Source: Mesorhizobium sp. WSM4313
GTDB taxonomy: Bacteria > Pseudomonadota > Alphaproteobacteria > Rhizobiales > Rhizobiaceae
Direction: 5' to 3'
Length of the DNA stretch: 64,000 nucleotides
NCBI RefSeq assembly: GCF_002294725.1
Contig: NZ_NSFT01000002.1
Location: 1-64,000 of the forward strand
In this document: in pieces, positions 47,551-56,057 of the stretch
How positions within the stretch are numbered: the first letter of the stretch is position 1
How the letters are laid out: every line of letters begins with the position of its first letter
Position numbers and translations under genes: made by a program
Notes under the pieces: generated by a model
The model's input: only the letters and a program-made list of their open reading frames with translations
Told to the model about the DNA's origin: nothing
Database searches by the model: none

Positions 47551-48993
47551 ATGAAGGGGTCTTGTGTGAGGGTGGCGGCGGCTGCGCTATCCTTTGTGGC
47601 GTTGTCTGCGATCTTCGACTACTCGGCCAGAGCGGCTGACCGCTTCATCGACGTGTCGAGCCCGTCGCTGCACCGCGTGTTCGTGCCCGTTTCCCAATCC
47701 GCCACGATCCAGGTCAACGCCACGCTAGGCGATATCGTCGTCGGCGACGAGAAGATCGCCGATGCCCAGCCGATGACCGACAGGACGCTTTACGTCATCG
47801 GCAAGAGCGTCGGCACCACCACGGTCAATCTGTTTTCCGAGGACAAGCGCTCGCTTGGCGCCATCCAGATCGAGGTCGGCCAGGATGTCAGCGACATGGC
47901 GGTGGCCATTCGCCAGGTGGCGCCGAAGGCGCGGATCGAGATCGGTTCGATCAACGGCAAGATAAGGCTTAGCGGCCACGTCAAGGACGCTGCGACGTTG
48001 GCGCAGATCGTCGAGGTGACGCAGCAATATGGTCCCGATGCGATCATCAACGCCGTGACGATCGATGACAGCGAGCAGGTCAATCTGGAAGTGCGCGTGC
48101 TGGAGGCCAAGCGCAACGCTGGTCGCGATCTCGGCGTGTCGATCAGAAGCACCAACAATAGCGGTACGACCAAAGTTGGAACTGGAACTGCAGCGGTTGA
48201 TGCGGACGGGGTGGTTCTAGGCGCGGGTGATCTTGTCGGGGGTGTGCTCTCGGGCGCCAATCCATTCGCTGCGCTGATTACCCGAGTCATTGACAGCAGG
48301 ATCAAAGTCGATCTGATCATTCAGGCGCTCGAAGACAAGGGTGTTGTGCGCACCCTCGCTGAGCCCAATTTGACGACGCTTTCAGGCGAGACGGCCAGCT
48401 TTAACGCTGGCGGCGAAGTGCCGATTCGCACCGTCCTCAATGACGCGGTCCGAATCGAATACAAACAATTCGGCGTCAATCTAAACTTCACGCCGGTGGT
48501 ACTCGACGACGGCAAAATCCATATCAAGCTGGCGCCGGAGGTCAGCGACCTGACCGACTTTACCCCCGCCGGCGACCCTATCTTTACCACTCGCAAACTG
48601 GAGACTGTCGTCGAGCTGCGCGACGGCCAGAGCTTTGCGGTCGGCGGACTGTTGTCCAGCAAGACGACGAAGATCCAGAATCAGGTGCCGTGGCTCGGCC
48701 AGGTTCCGGTTGTCGGGGCACTGTTCCGCAATTCGAGCAATCAGAAGGTCGAAACAGAGTTGGTGGTCATCGTGACACCTCACGTCGTGAGGCCGGTGAA
48801 ACCAGGCGAGCAATTGGCGACGCCCCTCGACAAGACCCGACCGGCCAACGACCCGGAATTCTTCCTTCTCGGTCAGCTCGAAGTCAGCAAGGACATGATC
48901 CGCAAATATGAACACGGCGAAGGCGTCACCGGCCCCTATGGGCACATGCTGGATGTGAAATCGAAGGACAAGCTGGTCTATGTCAAGAAATAA
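47551..48993 (+). CDS. cpaC: Tad outer-membrane secretin CpaC/RcpA
   Basis: The 480-residue protein has a signal peptide (ARAADRF, about residue 30), an N-terminal pilus-specific domain (SSPSLHRVFVPVSQSATIQV), a BON-like part and the secretin core (VRTLAEPNLTTLSGETASFNAGGEVPI and VGGLLSSKTTKIQNQVPWLG). It forms the outer-membrane ring for Flp pili. The end overlaps the next gene, a small lipoprotein, by 14 bases. Confidence 0.95.
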   Translation: MKGSCVRVAAAALSFVALSAIFDYSARAADRFIDVSSPSLHRVFVPVSQSATIQVNATLGDIVVGDEKIADAQPMTDRTLYVIGKSVGTTTVNLFSEDKRSLGAIQIEVGQDVSDMAVAIRQVAPKARIEIGSINGKIRLSGHVKDAATLAQIVEVTQQYGPDAIINAVTIDDSEQVNLEVRVLEAKRNAGRDLGVSIRSTNNSGTTKVGTGTAAVDADGVVLGAGDLVGGVLSGANPFAALITRVIDSRIKVDLIIQALEDKGVVRTLAEPNLTTLSGETASFNAGGEVPIRTVLNDAVRIEYKQFGVNLNFTPVVLDDGKIHIKLAPEVSDLTDFTPAGDPIFTTRKLETVVELRDGQSFAVGGLLSSKTTKIQNQVPWLGQVPVVGALFRNSSNQKVETELVVIVTPHVVRPVKPGEQLATPLDKTRPANDPEFFLLGQLEVSKDMIRKYEHGEGVTGPYGHMLDVKSKDKLVYVKK

Positions 48994-49282
48994 GCTCCTG
49001 CTCGTCCTTCTCGGCTCCAGCCTGCTGGCAGGCTGCGCGGCCGACTATCTGAACAATTACGACACGATGACGCTGGCATCGGGCGACACGCAGAAGGCCA
49101 ATCAGCTGCTGCAGACGGTCGATCCATATAACCCGGCTTCCAACAACACGAAGATCGAAGGCGATGGCGCACGGTCGGTCGCCGTGGTGCAGAAATACAA
49201 GCTTGCGCCAAGTGGGTCTGCGCCGGCAACCAACATGACGGTCAATGTCGGCGCGTCGAGCGAGACCAGCGCAGCGAAGTAG
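48980..49282 (+). CDS. Small lipoprotein in the Tad operon
   Basis: The 100-residue protein starts inside the end of cpaC (14-base overlap) and has a lipoprotein signal with the lipobox LAGC (Cys near residue 19). The mature part contains DTMTLASGDTQKANQLLQTV and VAVVQKYKLAPSG. It sits where cpaD is usually found but is far shorter than CpaD (about 220 residues) and lacks its typical motifs. It may be a distant or shortened CpaD, or a different assembly lipoprotein. Confidence 0.82.
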   Translation: MSRNKLLLVLLGSSLLAGCAADYLNNYDTMTLASGDTQKANQLLQTVDPYNPASNNTKIEGDGARSVAVVQKYKLAPSGSAPATNMTVNVGASSETSAAK

Positions 49283-49343
49283 AAGGATGCGGTTCGTCAG
49301 GCGAGCGAGGACGCCTGGCACGAATGGAACAGAGAGTAAGATC

Positions 49344-50876
49344 ATGTTGAGGACCATTCGTGAATTCTGGAGCGATCAGCGCGGCATAGCGCTGCTCCTT
49401 GTCAGCATCATGCTGCCGGCAATCATCGGCTTTTCGCTCCTGGCGATCGACATGAGCCGGGTCAACAATATGCACAACGACCTGCAGAAGGCTGCCGACG
49501 CTTTTGCCTTGGCCGGCGCGGCTGAGTTGGACGGGTCGACCGGCTCTTGGGCGCGGGCCGAGCGCGCCATGGCGACATTGGTCAGCAATGAGAGCCACTT
49601 CTCGACGGTTGGCACGAATGGCTGGTTCATTCTGACCTCTGGTCAACCTGGCGGCACACTGAACTGCAACGCCGCCGGAGACATTTCCTGGTGTTTCCTG
49701 AAAACAATTCCCGCAGCTGACGGCAGCCCGATAACAGCGGCCAATCGGGCCAATGCCGATCGCACCATTGGGGAAGCGGAAACGCGCTTCATCCAGGTGA
49801 GTGTCAACCCAACGGGCTTTGCTGCAATCTTTCCGGCGTCATTTCTCACAGGCAATGCTGCCAATAATGGTTTCAATGTCAGCGCCGTCTCCGTTGCGGG
49901 CTTTGTCTCCGGCGTCTGCGATTTCACTCCGGTCTTCATCTGCAACCCGTATGAAATGGATGCGAATGGAACGAACAGCGCTGGTGGATATACGCTGCAG
50001 CAGGCTGTTTCTGACCCGGTCGTTCACCGTCGGCTGATCGAACTGAGAAAGGTCGGAAATGGGGCCGCTGCCGGCCCAGGCAATTTCGGCTTCCTCGAGC
50101 CTCCCCCCGGCGTGGGAAACGGTGCCCAGGCCCTCGCCGAGACGATCGCGACCTCAAAGCCGATCGGCTGCTACGAATCCGGCCATGTTTCGACCAAGAC
50201 TGGGCAAAACGCGGGACCTGTGCAGGATGCTTTCAACGTCCGCTTTGGGATTAGGGCAACCGGCGGCGGCTTCAACAGCGCCGAATATGGGCCGGCCTCG
50301 AATGTCCGGAAGGGAGCCGTGCCTAGCAGCAAGGGCAACCAGTGCCCTCAGTATAACCAGTTGACCTTTAATGGTCCTGGCAACATGGGGCTGCCCAGAG
50401 ATGCCACAACGCCTTACATGAACGGACGGATGGGCGATGGCAATTGGAACCTTTCGAGCTATTGGAGCACTAACTTTGGTTCCACCAACCATCCGCCTTC
50501 CTGGAATGCGACCAAACCGACACGATATCAGGTCTATCAGTACGAAATTGCCAACAGTCTGGTTGGCCACGCCTCAACCGGGGGCGAAGTCGGCACACCA
50601 GCCAACGCGTGTCAGCCGCCCATCACGTCTGTGGATCGACGCCTCCTTTATGGGGCCATCCTGAATTGCAATGCGCTCGAGGCAGCGGGCAACGACCTGT
50701 CTGGGCACAGCATCAATCTGCCAGTCGAAGCCTTCGGCAGCTTCTTCCTTACGGAACCCGTAGCATCTGCTTCGGACGATGCTTCCGTGATGGTTGAACT
50801 GGTCGACGTCAGCGGGGCCAACGGTCAAGGGACCCTCAATAATTTCCTGCGTGACGAAGCGCAGCTCTACCGGTGA
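49344..50876 (+). CDS. TadG-like pilus assembly protein
   Basis: The 510-residue protein has an N-terminal basic stretch and hydrophobic segment, RGIALLLVSIMLPAIIGFSL, then a Tad-like domain with DMSRVNNMHNDLQKAADAFALAGAAELDG. This matches TadG-type pseudopilin-associated proteins. The remaining sequence is rich in Asn, Gly and Ser and should be periplasmic. The ATG at 49344 is chosen because it places the hydrophobic segment at the N-terminus. Its stop overlaps the next gene's start. Confidence 0.88.
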   Translation: MLRTIREFWSDQRGIALLLVSIMLPAIIGFSLLAIDMSRVNNMHNDLQKAADAFALAGAAELDGSTGSWARAERAMATLVSNESHFSTVGTNGWFILTSGQPGGTLNCNAAGDISWCFLKTIPAADGSPITAANRANADRTIGEAETRFIQVSVNPTGFAAIFPASFLTGNAANNGFNVSAVSVAGFVSGVCDFTPVFICNPYEMDANGTNSAGGYTLQQAVSDPVVHRRLIELRKVGNGAAAGPGNFGFLEPPPGVGNGAQALAETIATSKPIGCYESGHVSTKTGQNAGPVQDAFNVRFGIRATGGGFNSAEYGPASNVRKGAVPSSKGNQCPQYNQLTFNGPGNMGLPRDATTPYMNGRMGDGNWNLSSYWSTNFGSTNHPPSWNATKPTRYQVYQYEIANSLVGHASTGGEVGTPANACQPPITSVDRRLLYGAILNCNALEAAGNDLSGHSINLPVEAFGSFFLTEPVASASDDASVMVELVDVSGANGQGTLNNFLRDEAQLYR

Positions 50877-51427
50877 TGACGATGATCAGAACGTTGTTCC
50901 GGCGCATGATCAAGTTTCGACGCGACAACCGTGGCGCGGTGTTGGTAGAAATGACCCTCATTACGCCTTTGATGTTGATCTTGTCAGCGGGTGTGTTCGA
51001 GTTCGGCAACCTGATCCATGACAAGCTGCTGATGGAAGCCGGATTGACCGACGCCGCGCGGTTCGGGGCGCGTTGCAACAGTCAGCTTTATACACAATAT
51101 GCGGGTTTCACGGCCATTAATTGCGCTAACGTCGCCGCCAACATAGCCGTGTTCGGCAATGCAGCTGGATCGGGGAATGCGCGCGTCGGCGGTTGGCAGA
51201 AATCAGGGGGGCCGTCGAATAACGCGACGGTGACAATTGCCGCTCCCGCATCCTGCCACGATGCTGTGCAAGCTGGCGTCACCGTGTACCGCTCCACCAC
51301 GGCACAAGTCTGCATCGTCCGAGCCGTCGGCAAGTACCCCTATAGCGGCATCGGTATGCTGTCGCTTATCGGCATCGGCCCAATCACCTTAAGCGGCGCC
51401 CATGAGGAGCGGTTGATCCGATTCTGA
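50873..51427 (+). CDS. TadE-like pseudopilin
   Basis: The 184-residue protein has the TadE signature: a basic leader (FRRMIKFRRDNRGAVLVE) with prepilin-type Gly and the Glu, then a hydrophobic helix (MTLITPLMLILSAGVFEFGN). It is probably cut by CpaA. The GTG at 50873 overlaps the TadG stop by four bases and the adjacent ATG at 50876 is an alternative. Confidence 0.9.
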   Translation: MMTMIRTLFRRMIKFRRDNRGAVLVEMTLITPLMLILSAGVFEFGNLIHDKLLMEAGLTDAARFGARCNSQLYTQYAGFTAINCANVAANIAVFGNAAGSGNARVGGWQKSGGPSNNATVTIAAPASCHDAVQAGVTVYRSTTAQVCIVRAVGKYPYSGIGMLSLIGIGPITLSGAHEERLIRF

Positions 51428-51429
51428 TC

Positions 51430-52068
51430 ATGATCAGGCGTTTCGCAACATCGGAAGACGGCGCAGCAATGGTCGAAATGACCATCGTGTCAACGCTGCT
51501 GTTTGCTCTAGTGCTGGGCTTCGTCGATTTCGGAAATGCCTTTTATCAATGGAACGCTGCTACGAAGGCGGTGCAGATCGGCGCCCGGCTCGCGTCGATC
51601 TCGGATCCAATTGCGCCTCAGATAGCCACAGCTGGCGTTACGACCTTGCCAGGCGCTCCAATACCGGCAGGCAATTTCGATTTTATATGCAACGGCGCCA
51701 CAAGCGTGTGCAGCTGTGCAGGTTCGGGGTGTGTGCCTGGAACCTTTAGTGCCGCGAATTTCAATCGAATATTTCGGGGAGATGCGGCTGGAGCAGGCAC
51801 TTGTCCGACGCTTGCTGCGGGGCAACGACCAGGAATGTGTCATTTCTTTCCAAGGCTGCAGCCGGCCAACGTAGTGGTACGATACACGGCCACCGGACTT
51901 GGGTACCAGACGCGAGCAGGCGGCCCGGTGCCAACCATTACCGTCAGCCTCCAGAACGTGACCTTCCAGTTCTTCTTCCTCCAGGGACTGATGGGGTTCG
52001 CCAACATCGCCATGCCTTCCATGCTGAGTACAGTAACGGGTGAAGATTTAAAGAGTACGTACCCATGA
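51430..52068 (+). CDS. TadE/TadF-like pseudopilin
   Basis: The 212-residue protein has the same N-terminal design: RRFATSEDGAAMVEMTIV followed by a hydrophobic segment and DFGNAFYQWNAATKAVQIGAR. Several Cys residues in the middle (CNGATSVCSCAGSGC) may form disulfides. It starts two bases after the previous TadE-like gene and overlaps cpaE by four bases. Confidence 0.9.
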   Translation: MIRRFATSEDGAAMVEMTIVSTLLFALVLGFVDFGNAFYQWNAATKAVQIGARLASISDPIAPQIATAGVTTLPGAPIPAGNFDFICNGATSVCSCAGSGCVPGTFSAANFNRIFRGDAAGAGTCPTLAAGQRPGMCHFFPRLQPANVVVRYTATGLGYQTRAGGPVPTITVSLQNVTFQFFFLQGLMGFANIAMPSMLSTVTGEDLKSTYP

Positions 52069-53228
52069 ACGCCATCGACACCAGAGTTCTCCCGACCAAG
52101 CGAAAGCAGGTGGCGCTGTTTTCCGGCGATGCGGATTTCAAGCGCGACGTCACAACGCGGCTCGATGCGCTGGCGATCTATGACGTCAAGGTCTCGGACG
52201 CGGCGGAGTTCCTCAAAGGGCCGCCTGTCGACAGCCGGCCCGGCATCATCATCCTCGATCTCGGCAATGGCGAGCTGCTCGGCAATCCGGGGATCGTCGA
52301 GGCGCGCGCGGCTTGGGCGTCGGTGCCGCTGATCGCGATCTCCGACGAGCTCACCTCCGAACAGACGCGCGTTCTGGTGCGCATGAACGCGTCCGACTGG
52401 CTGCACAAGCCGCTCGACGCCAAGGAGCTGCTCAACGCCGTCACCTTCCACGACACCGGCAGCCAAGGCACCAAGAGCCGCATCGTCACCTTCATTGCCG
52501 CCAGCGGCGGTGCCGGCGCCACCACGCTGGCGATCTCGGCGGCCGAGTATCTCGCCTCGAAATCGGCCGAGCGGGCGGCCTCGACCTGCCTCGTCGATCT
52601 CGACTTCCAGAGCGCCAATTGCGGCGCCTATCTCAACCAGTTCAACCAGTTCGACCTCTCCGGCATCATCGGCCAGCCGGACCGGCTCGACGTCGAGCTG
52701 ATGGACGTCATCAAGCTGTCGCGGCCGTCGGGCCTGACGCTCTATTCCTTCGAGCGGCCGCAGCTGCCTTTCGAGCCGCACGGTTCCGACTTCGTGTTCC
52801 GGCTGCTCGATCTCGTCGCCTACCGCTTCGACGACATTGTCATCGACCTGCCCAACATCGAGACGCCGTGGCACGATTCTGTGCTGCGCACGAGCGACGA
52901 GATCTTCATCGTCTTCGAGCTCAACGTCGCTTCGCTCAGGCAAGGCAAGCGGCTCTACAAGAAGATCCGCGAGTTGCGCGGCAACAAGGTCAGCATCACG
53001 CTGGTCGCCAACAAGCACAAGCGCAAATGGTTCGGCAACCACTTCTCGCGCAGCGAGCTGGAGAAGATCTTCAAGGCGCCGCACATCAAGTCGCTGGCGC
53101 TGGACAACGCGCTCTTGGCCGACGCGCTGAATCGCGCCATCCTGCCTTCCGAGGTGGACGGACGGGCGCGCTTCAACAAGGATCTGAAACGTATGTTCAA
53201 GGAACGGCTGGACAATGCCCAGCGCTAG
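52065..53228 (+). CDS. CpaE/TadZ-like localisation ATPase
   Basis: The 387-residue protein has an N-terminal receiver-like domain (about 15-125, with IIILDLGNGE) and a MinD/ParA-type ATPase with deviant Walker A ASGGAGATTLAIS near residue 145, then VDLDFQSANCG. TadZ/CpaE proteins place the Tad machine at the cell pole. It lies at the end of the rightward arm, not beside cpaF as in many loci. ATGA overlap with the previous gene indicates coupling. Confidence 0.92.
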   Translation: MNAIDTRVLPTKRKQVALFSGDADFKRDVTTRLDALAIYDVKVSDAAEFLKGPPVDSRPGIIILDLGNGELLGNPGIVEARAAWASVPLIAISDELTSEQTRVLVRMNASDWLHKPLDAKELLNAVTFHDTGSQGTKSRIVTFIAASGGAGATTLAISAAEYLASKSAERAASTCLVDLDFQSANCGAYLNQFNQFDLSGIIGQPDRLDVELMDVIKLSRPSGLTLYSFERPQLPFEPHGSDFVFRLLDLVAYRFDDIVIDLPNIETPWHDSVLRTSDEIFIVFELNVASLRQGKRLYKKIRELRGNKVSITLVANKHKRKWFGNHFSRSELEKIFKAPHIKSLALDNALLADALNRAILPSEVDGRARFNKDLKRMFKERLDNAQR

Positions 53229-53790
53229 ACTTCGCATTGCCGGGCGTCTTGCCGCGGCCGGCCTGATCGGCATCGCGCTGGCGTCGGCCTGCGGTTTGGC
53301 GCAAGCCGGATCGGGCCTGCCGCCGCTGCCGGCCATGGGCCCCAGCCTGCGCAAGGCGGTCGCCTTCGAGACCCGTGAGCAGCCCGGCACGATCGTCATC
53401 CGCAAAAACGAGAAGGCGCTCTATCTGGTGACCGCAGCGGGGCATGCGCTGCGCTACCAGATCAGCGTCGGCCGCGACGGCTTCGGCTGGACCGGAACGG
53501 TCAAAATCGCTTCCAAGACCGAATGGCCGGAATGGCGCCCGCCCAGGGAAATGCGCGCGCGCCGGCCGGAACTGCCGGCGATGGTGCCGGCCGGTCCCTA
53601 CAATCCGCTCGGCGCCAGGGCGCTTTATCTGTCGCGCGACGGGCGCGACACGCTCTATCGCATCCATGGCACCAACGATCCCAAGGGCGTCGGTTTCGAC
53701 GGCACGTCCGGATGCTTCCGGCTGACGAACACCGATGTGATCGATCTCTTCAAACGCGTCGCGGTGGGCGCAAAGGTGGTGGTTGAATGA
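53215..53790 (+). CDS. L,D-transpeptidase (YkuD domain)
   Basis: The 191-residue protein has an N-terminal export signal and a YkuD domain. The active-site region shows IHGTNDPKGVGFDGTSGCFRLTN, with the catalytic Cys at residue 167 and the conserved His before it. L,D-transpeptidases form 3-3 peptidoglycan crosslinks or attach proteins to the wall. Its ATG lies 14 bases inside the end of cpaE and its own end overlaps the next gene by four bases, so it is coupled to the pilus operon. Confidence 0.92.
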   Translation: MPSARLRIAGRLAAAGLIGIALASACGLAQAGSGLPPLPAMGPSLRKAVAFETREQPGTIVIRKNEKALYLVTAAGHALRYQISVGRDGFGWTGTVKIASKTEWPEWRPPREMRARRPELPAMVPAGPYNPLGARALYLSRDGRDTLYRIHGTNDPKGVGFDGTSGCFRLTNTDVIDLFKRVAVGAKVVVE

Positions 53791-54344
53791 CGATGATCAG
53801 CGAGCCGGACGTCCCGGCAATCGAACTCGGTCACAGGGAAGCCGCTCCGGGAAAGCCCAGCCGGGCCAGGCTGATCGGCGTCGTGGCGGTGGGTGCGCTG
53901 CTCGTCACCGTCGTCAACGTGACGGCCGCGGTCTATCTCTATCGCGGCGTCAACGACCTCAAGACGATGGAGGCGCGGCTGGAACAGCTCGGTCAGTTCG
54001 AGCAGCGGATCGGCGCCCGCATCGACACCGTCAACAATGGTTTCCAGAGCCGGTTCGAGACGCTGGACCATCAGTTGCAGGCGAATTTCGGCCGGATCAA
54101 CGGCAATATCGCCAAGCTTGAGCAAGGCCAGCCCGTCGCCGCCAGCGAACCGGCGCCCAGCGCGCTCGAGCCCGCGATGCTCGACAACACCACGGTGGCG
54201 GATGCGTCCGCGGCCGATGAAAGCGGCGCCGATCCCGCCGCGCAACCCTTGTTCAAGCGCAAGGTCGCGCCTCCCGGCCCCAACCCGTCCTATCAGCGCA
54301 TCCAGCAGCCGGATGGCAAGGTCTATTACAAGAAGATCAACTGA
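53787..54344 (+). CDS. Single-pass membrane protein with coiled coil, end of Tad operon
   Basis: The 185-residue protein has a cytoplasmic N-terminus, one membrane segment at about residues 28-50 (LIGVVAVGALLVTVVNVTAAVYLY), then a periplasmic coiled coil (about 55-110, LKTMEARLEQLGQFEQRI) and a low-complexity tail. It starts four bases inside the L,D-transpeptidase gene, so it is probably translated with it. No family is recognised. It may tie the transpeptidase to the pilus machine, but that is inference. Confidence 0.8.
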   Translation: MTMISEPDVPAIELGHREAAPGKPSRARLIGVVAVGALLVTVVNVTAAVYLYRGVNDLKTMEARLEQLGQFEQRIGARIDTVNNGFQSRFETLDHQLQANFGRINGNIAKLEQGQPVAASEPAPSALEPAMLDNTTVADASAADESGADPAAQPLFKRKVAPPGPNPSYQRIQQPDGKVYYKKIN

Positions 54345-54379
54345 GCGCGCGGGCCTTCGCCGCCGACTGAGCCAGCCGG

Positions 54380-54916
54380 TTACAGATCGCGCTGCAGCGT
54401 CAGCATGCGGACAGTGCGGGCTTCGGCGCGCTGTTTCGCCTCGCGCAGGAACGCGACGTGGCAGTAAGCGCAAGCCATGAGACCGAGGCCCAGCACCAGG
54501 CAGTTCTGCAAACTTAGGTCGACCATCACCGAAAACTGAAGGCCATGAGGCGTGACGAAGGCGGCGATAGTGCTCGCCGTTTCCGCGTTGCTGCTCAGCG
54601 CCATCATGAACCCGGCGAAAATCATTGCAGCATGATTGGCGATGAAGAAACCGCCGGACCATTTTGAGCGGCTGGCCATCCAGCAGGCGCCTGCCGCAAA
54701 GACGACAATGGCCGCATCGAGCGCCATCGATCCGCCGAGATAGACATGCGCCTGCTGCCAGAACATGGTCGAGAACGGGCGCAGTTCGAGCCAGGCGTGC
54801 CACACTGCGGGGCTGGCGGGATAGAAGCCGAGCAGCAGCGCCGCCATCCGCTCTGCCGCCAGCAGAAGCAGCATCAGGGCAGGAAAGGCAAAAAGCAGTA
54901 TCGGCTTGCGCATCAT
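54380..54916 (-). CDS. Uncharacterised membrane protein
   Basis: The 178-residue protein has about four or five hydrophobic segments and no recognised family motif. Its order of segments (ILLFAFPALMLLLLAAE, then a Trp-rich loop, ALDAAIVVFAAGACWMA, AAMIFAGFMMALSS, CLVLGLGLMACAYCHVAF) suggests an inner-membrane protein. The ATG is at 54916. It converges with the Tad operon end. Confidence 0.72.
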   Translation of the reverse strand: MMRKPILLFAFPALMLLLLAAERMAALLLGFYPASPAVWHAWLELRPFSTMFWQQAHVYLGGSMALDAAIVVFAAGACWMASRSKWSGGFFIANHAAMIFAGFMMALSSNAETASTIAAFVTPHGLQFSVMVDLSLQNCLVLGLGLMACAYCHVAFLREAKQRAEARTVRMLTLQRDL

Positions 54917-55017
54917 GTCATCCCCTCGACATCCGTTGAGCGATTCTAGACCGCATTGGTTGCGCGAGGCTTAACGCAACGCCTTGCTTTTCAAGGAATG
55001 TCGCTCATGTCTAATGT

Positions 55018-55827
55018 GTGATCCGGGTCAACGGTCGGGGTGGCGCCGTGTCGGCAGGAGCTAACGGGCTCGAGCAGCATCATCGACAGCCGGCACGACC
55101 CGGCGGAGGTTCGCGCGTCACCCAGGCGAACCCGCCCGGCCGCCCGCTGCTGGCGTCCGCGCTCGGCGGCCTCGGCCTGCTCGCAGGCATGGTGCTGATC
55201 GCCGAGGGCGGGCGCTGGCTGCCGTCCGAGCCGGCTTCGATCGCGGCGGTTCAGGACGCCGACGATCCTAAGCCGGCCTCGCCCATCCCGATGCATGACA
55301 CGCAACCGGGCCAGCCGGCACGCAAGATCGCCGAGGACCTCATCGCGCCGCCGCCGCTCGACATATCCGGGATCGAGCGCATCGAGCCGCGCCCTCCGCT
55401 TGGCGAACTCGGGCTTGCGCCGGCGCCAAAGACGCCGATGCCGCAGGATTGGCGCCAGACGCTGCTCTTCCGTCCGGTCGCGACTTCCTCGGCGATCTTC
55501 GAAGCCATGGGACGCACGGTCGCCATCAGCGGGACGGTCGACATAGATCCCGACAGGACCTGCACGTTCGAAGACACCACCTGGCCCTGCGGCCAGCGGG
55601 CGCGGGCCGCCTTCAACTCCTGGCTGCGCGGCCGGGCGCTGAAATGCCTGCTGCCGCCGGATGCCGACCGTTTCGCCATCGCCGCGCCCTGCGCCCTCGG
55701 CAAGCAGGATGTCGGCGCCTGGCTGGTTTCCAACGGCTGGGCGATGGCGGCTCCCACAGGTGACTACGGCAAGGCCGAAGTGGTGGCGAGAAACGCCCGG
55801 ATGGGCATTTTCGGCCCGCCGCAATAG
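55018..55827 (+). CDS. SNase-like (thermonuclease family) secreted or anchored protein
   Basis: The 269-residue protein has a membrane segment at about residues 45-62 (LLASALGGLGLLAGMVLIAEGG), a Pro/Ala linker, and from about 165 a region like staphylococcal nuclease folds: CTFEDTTWPCGQRARAAFNSWL, then CALGKQDVGAWLVSNGWAMA and ARNARMGIFGPP. The usual GIDAPE segment near the start of the fold is not obvious, so the enzyme may be inactive. GTG 55018 is used; GTG 55048 is an alternative. Confidence 0.72.
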   Translation: MIRVNGRGGAVSAGANGLEQHHRQPARPGGGSRVTQANPPGRPLLASALGGLGLLAGMVLIAEGGRWLPSEPASIAAVQDADDPKPASPIPMHDTQPGQPARKIAEDLIAPPPLDISGIERIEPRPPLGELGLAPAPKTPMPQDWRQTLLFRPVATSSAIFEAMGRTVAISGTVDIDPDRTCTFEDTTWPCGQRARAAFNSWLRGRALKCLLPPDADRFAIAAPCALGKQDVGAWLVSNGWAMAAPTGDYGKAEVVARNARMGIFGPPQ

Positions 55828-56057
55828 CGCCGCGGGAAAGCCGGCGGCCGGTTCCGTCCCGGACCTGCGTGAAAGCGGAATGGTCAGGGCGGTTCAGCCC
55901 TTCTAAAGCCTGGACTGGCCAGGCCGGTCATCAAATGCGCGAGCCGCCGGCTGCGGCAGCCTTGTGTGCCGGATCCAGCTTGCCATGGAGAAGATGCCGA
56001 CTTGCATCAAATTGTAAGCTTCCCTGATACCGAAATCGTAACGGACCTCCTGTAACC

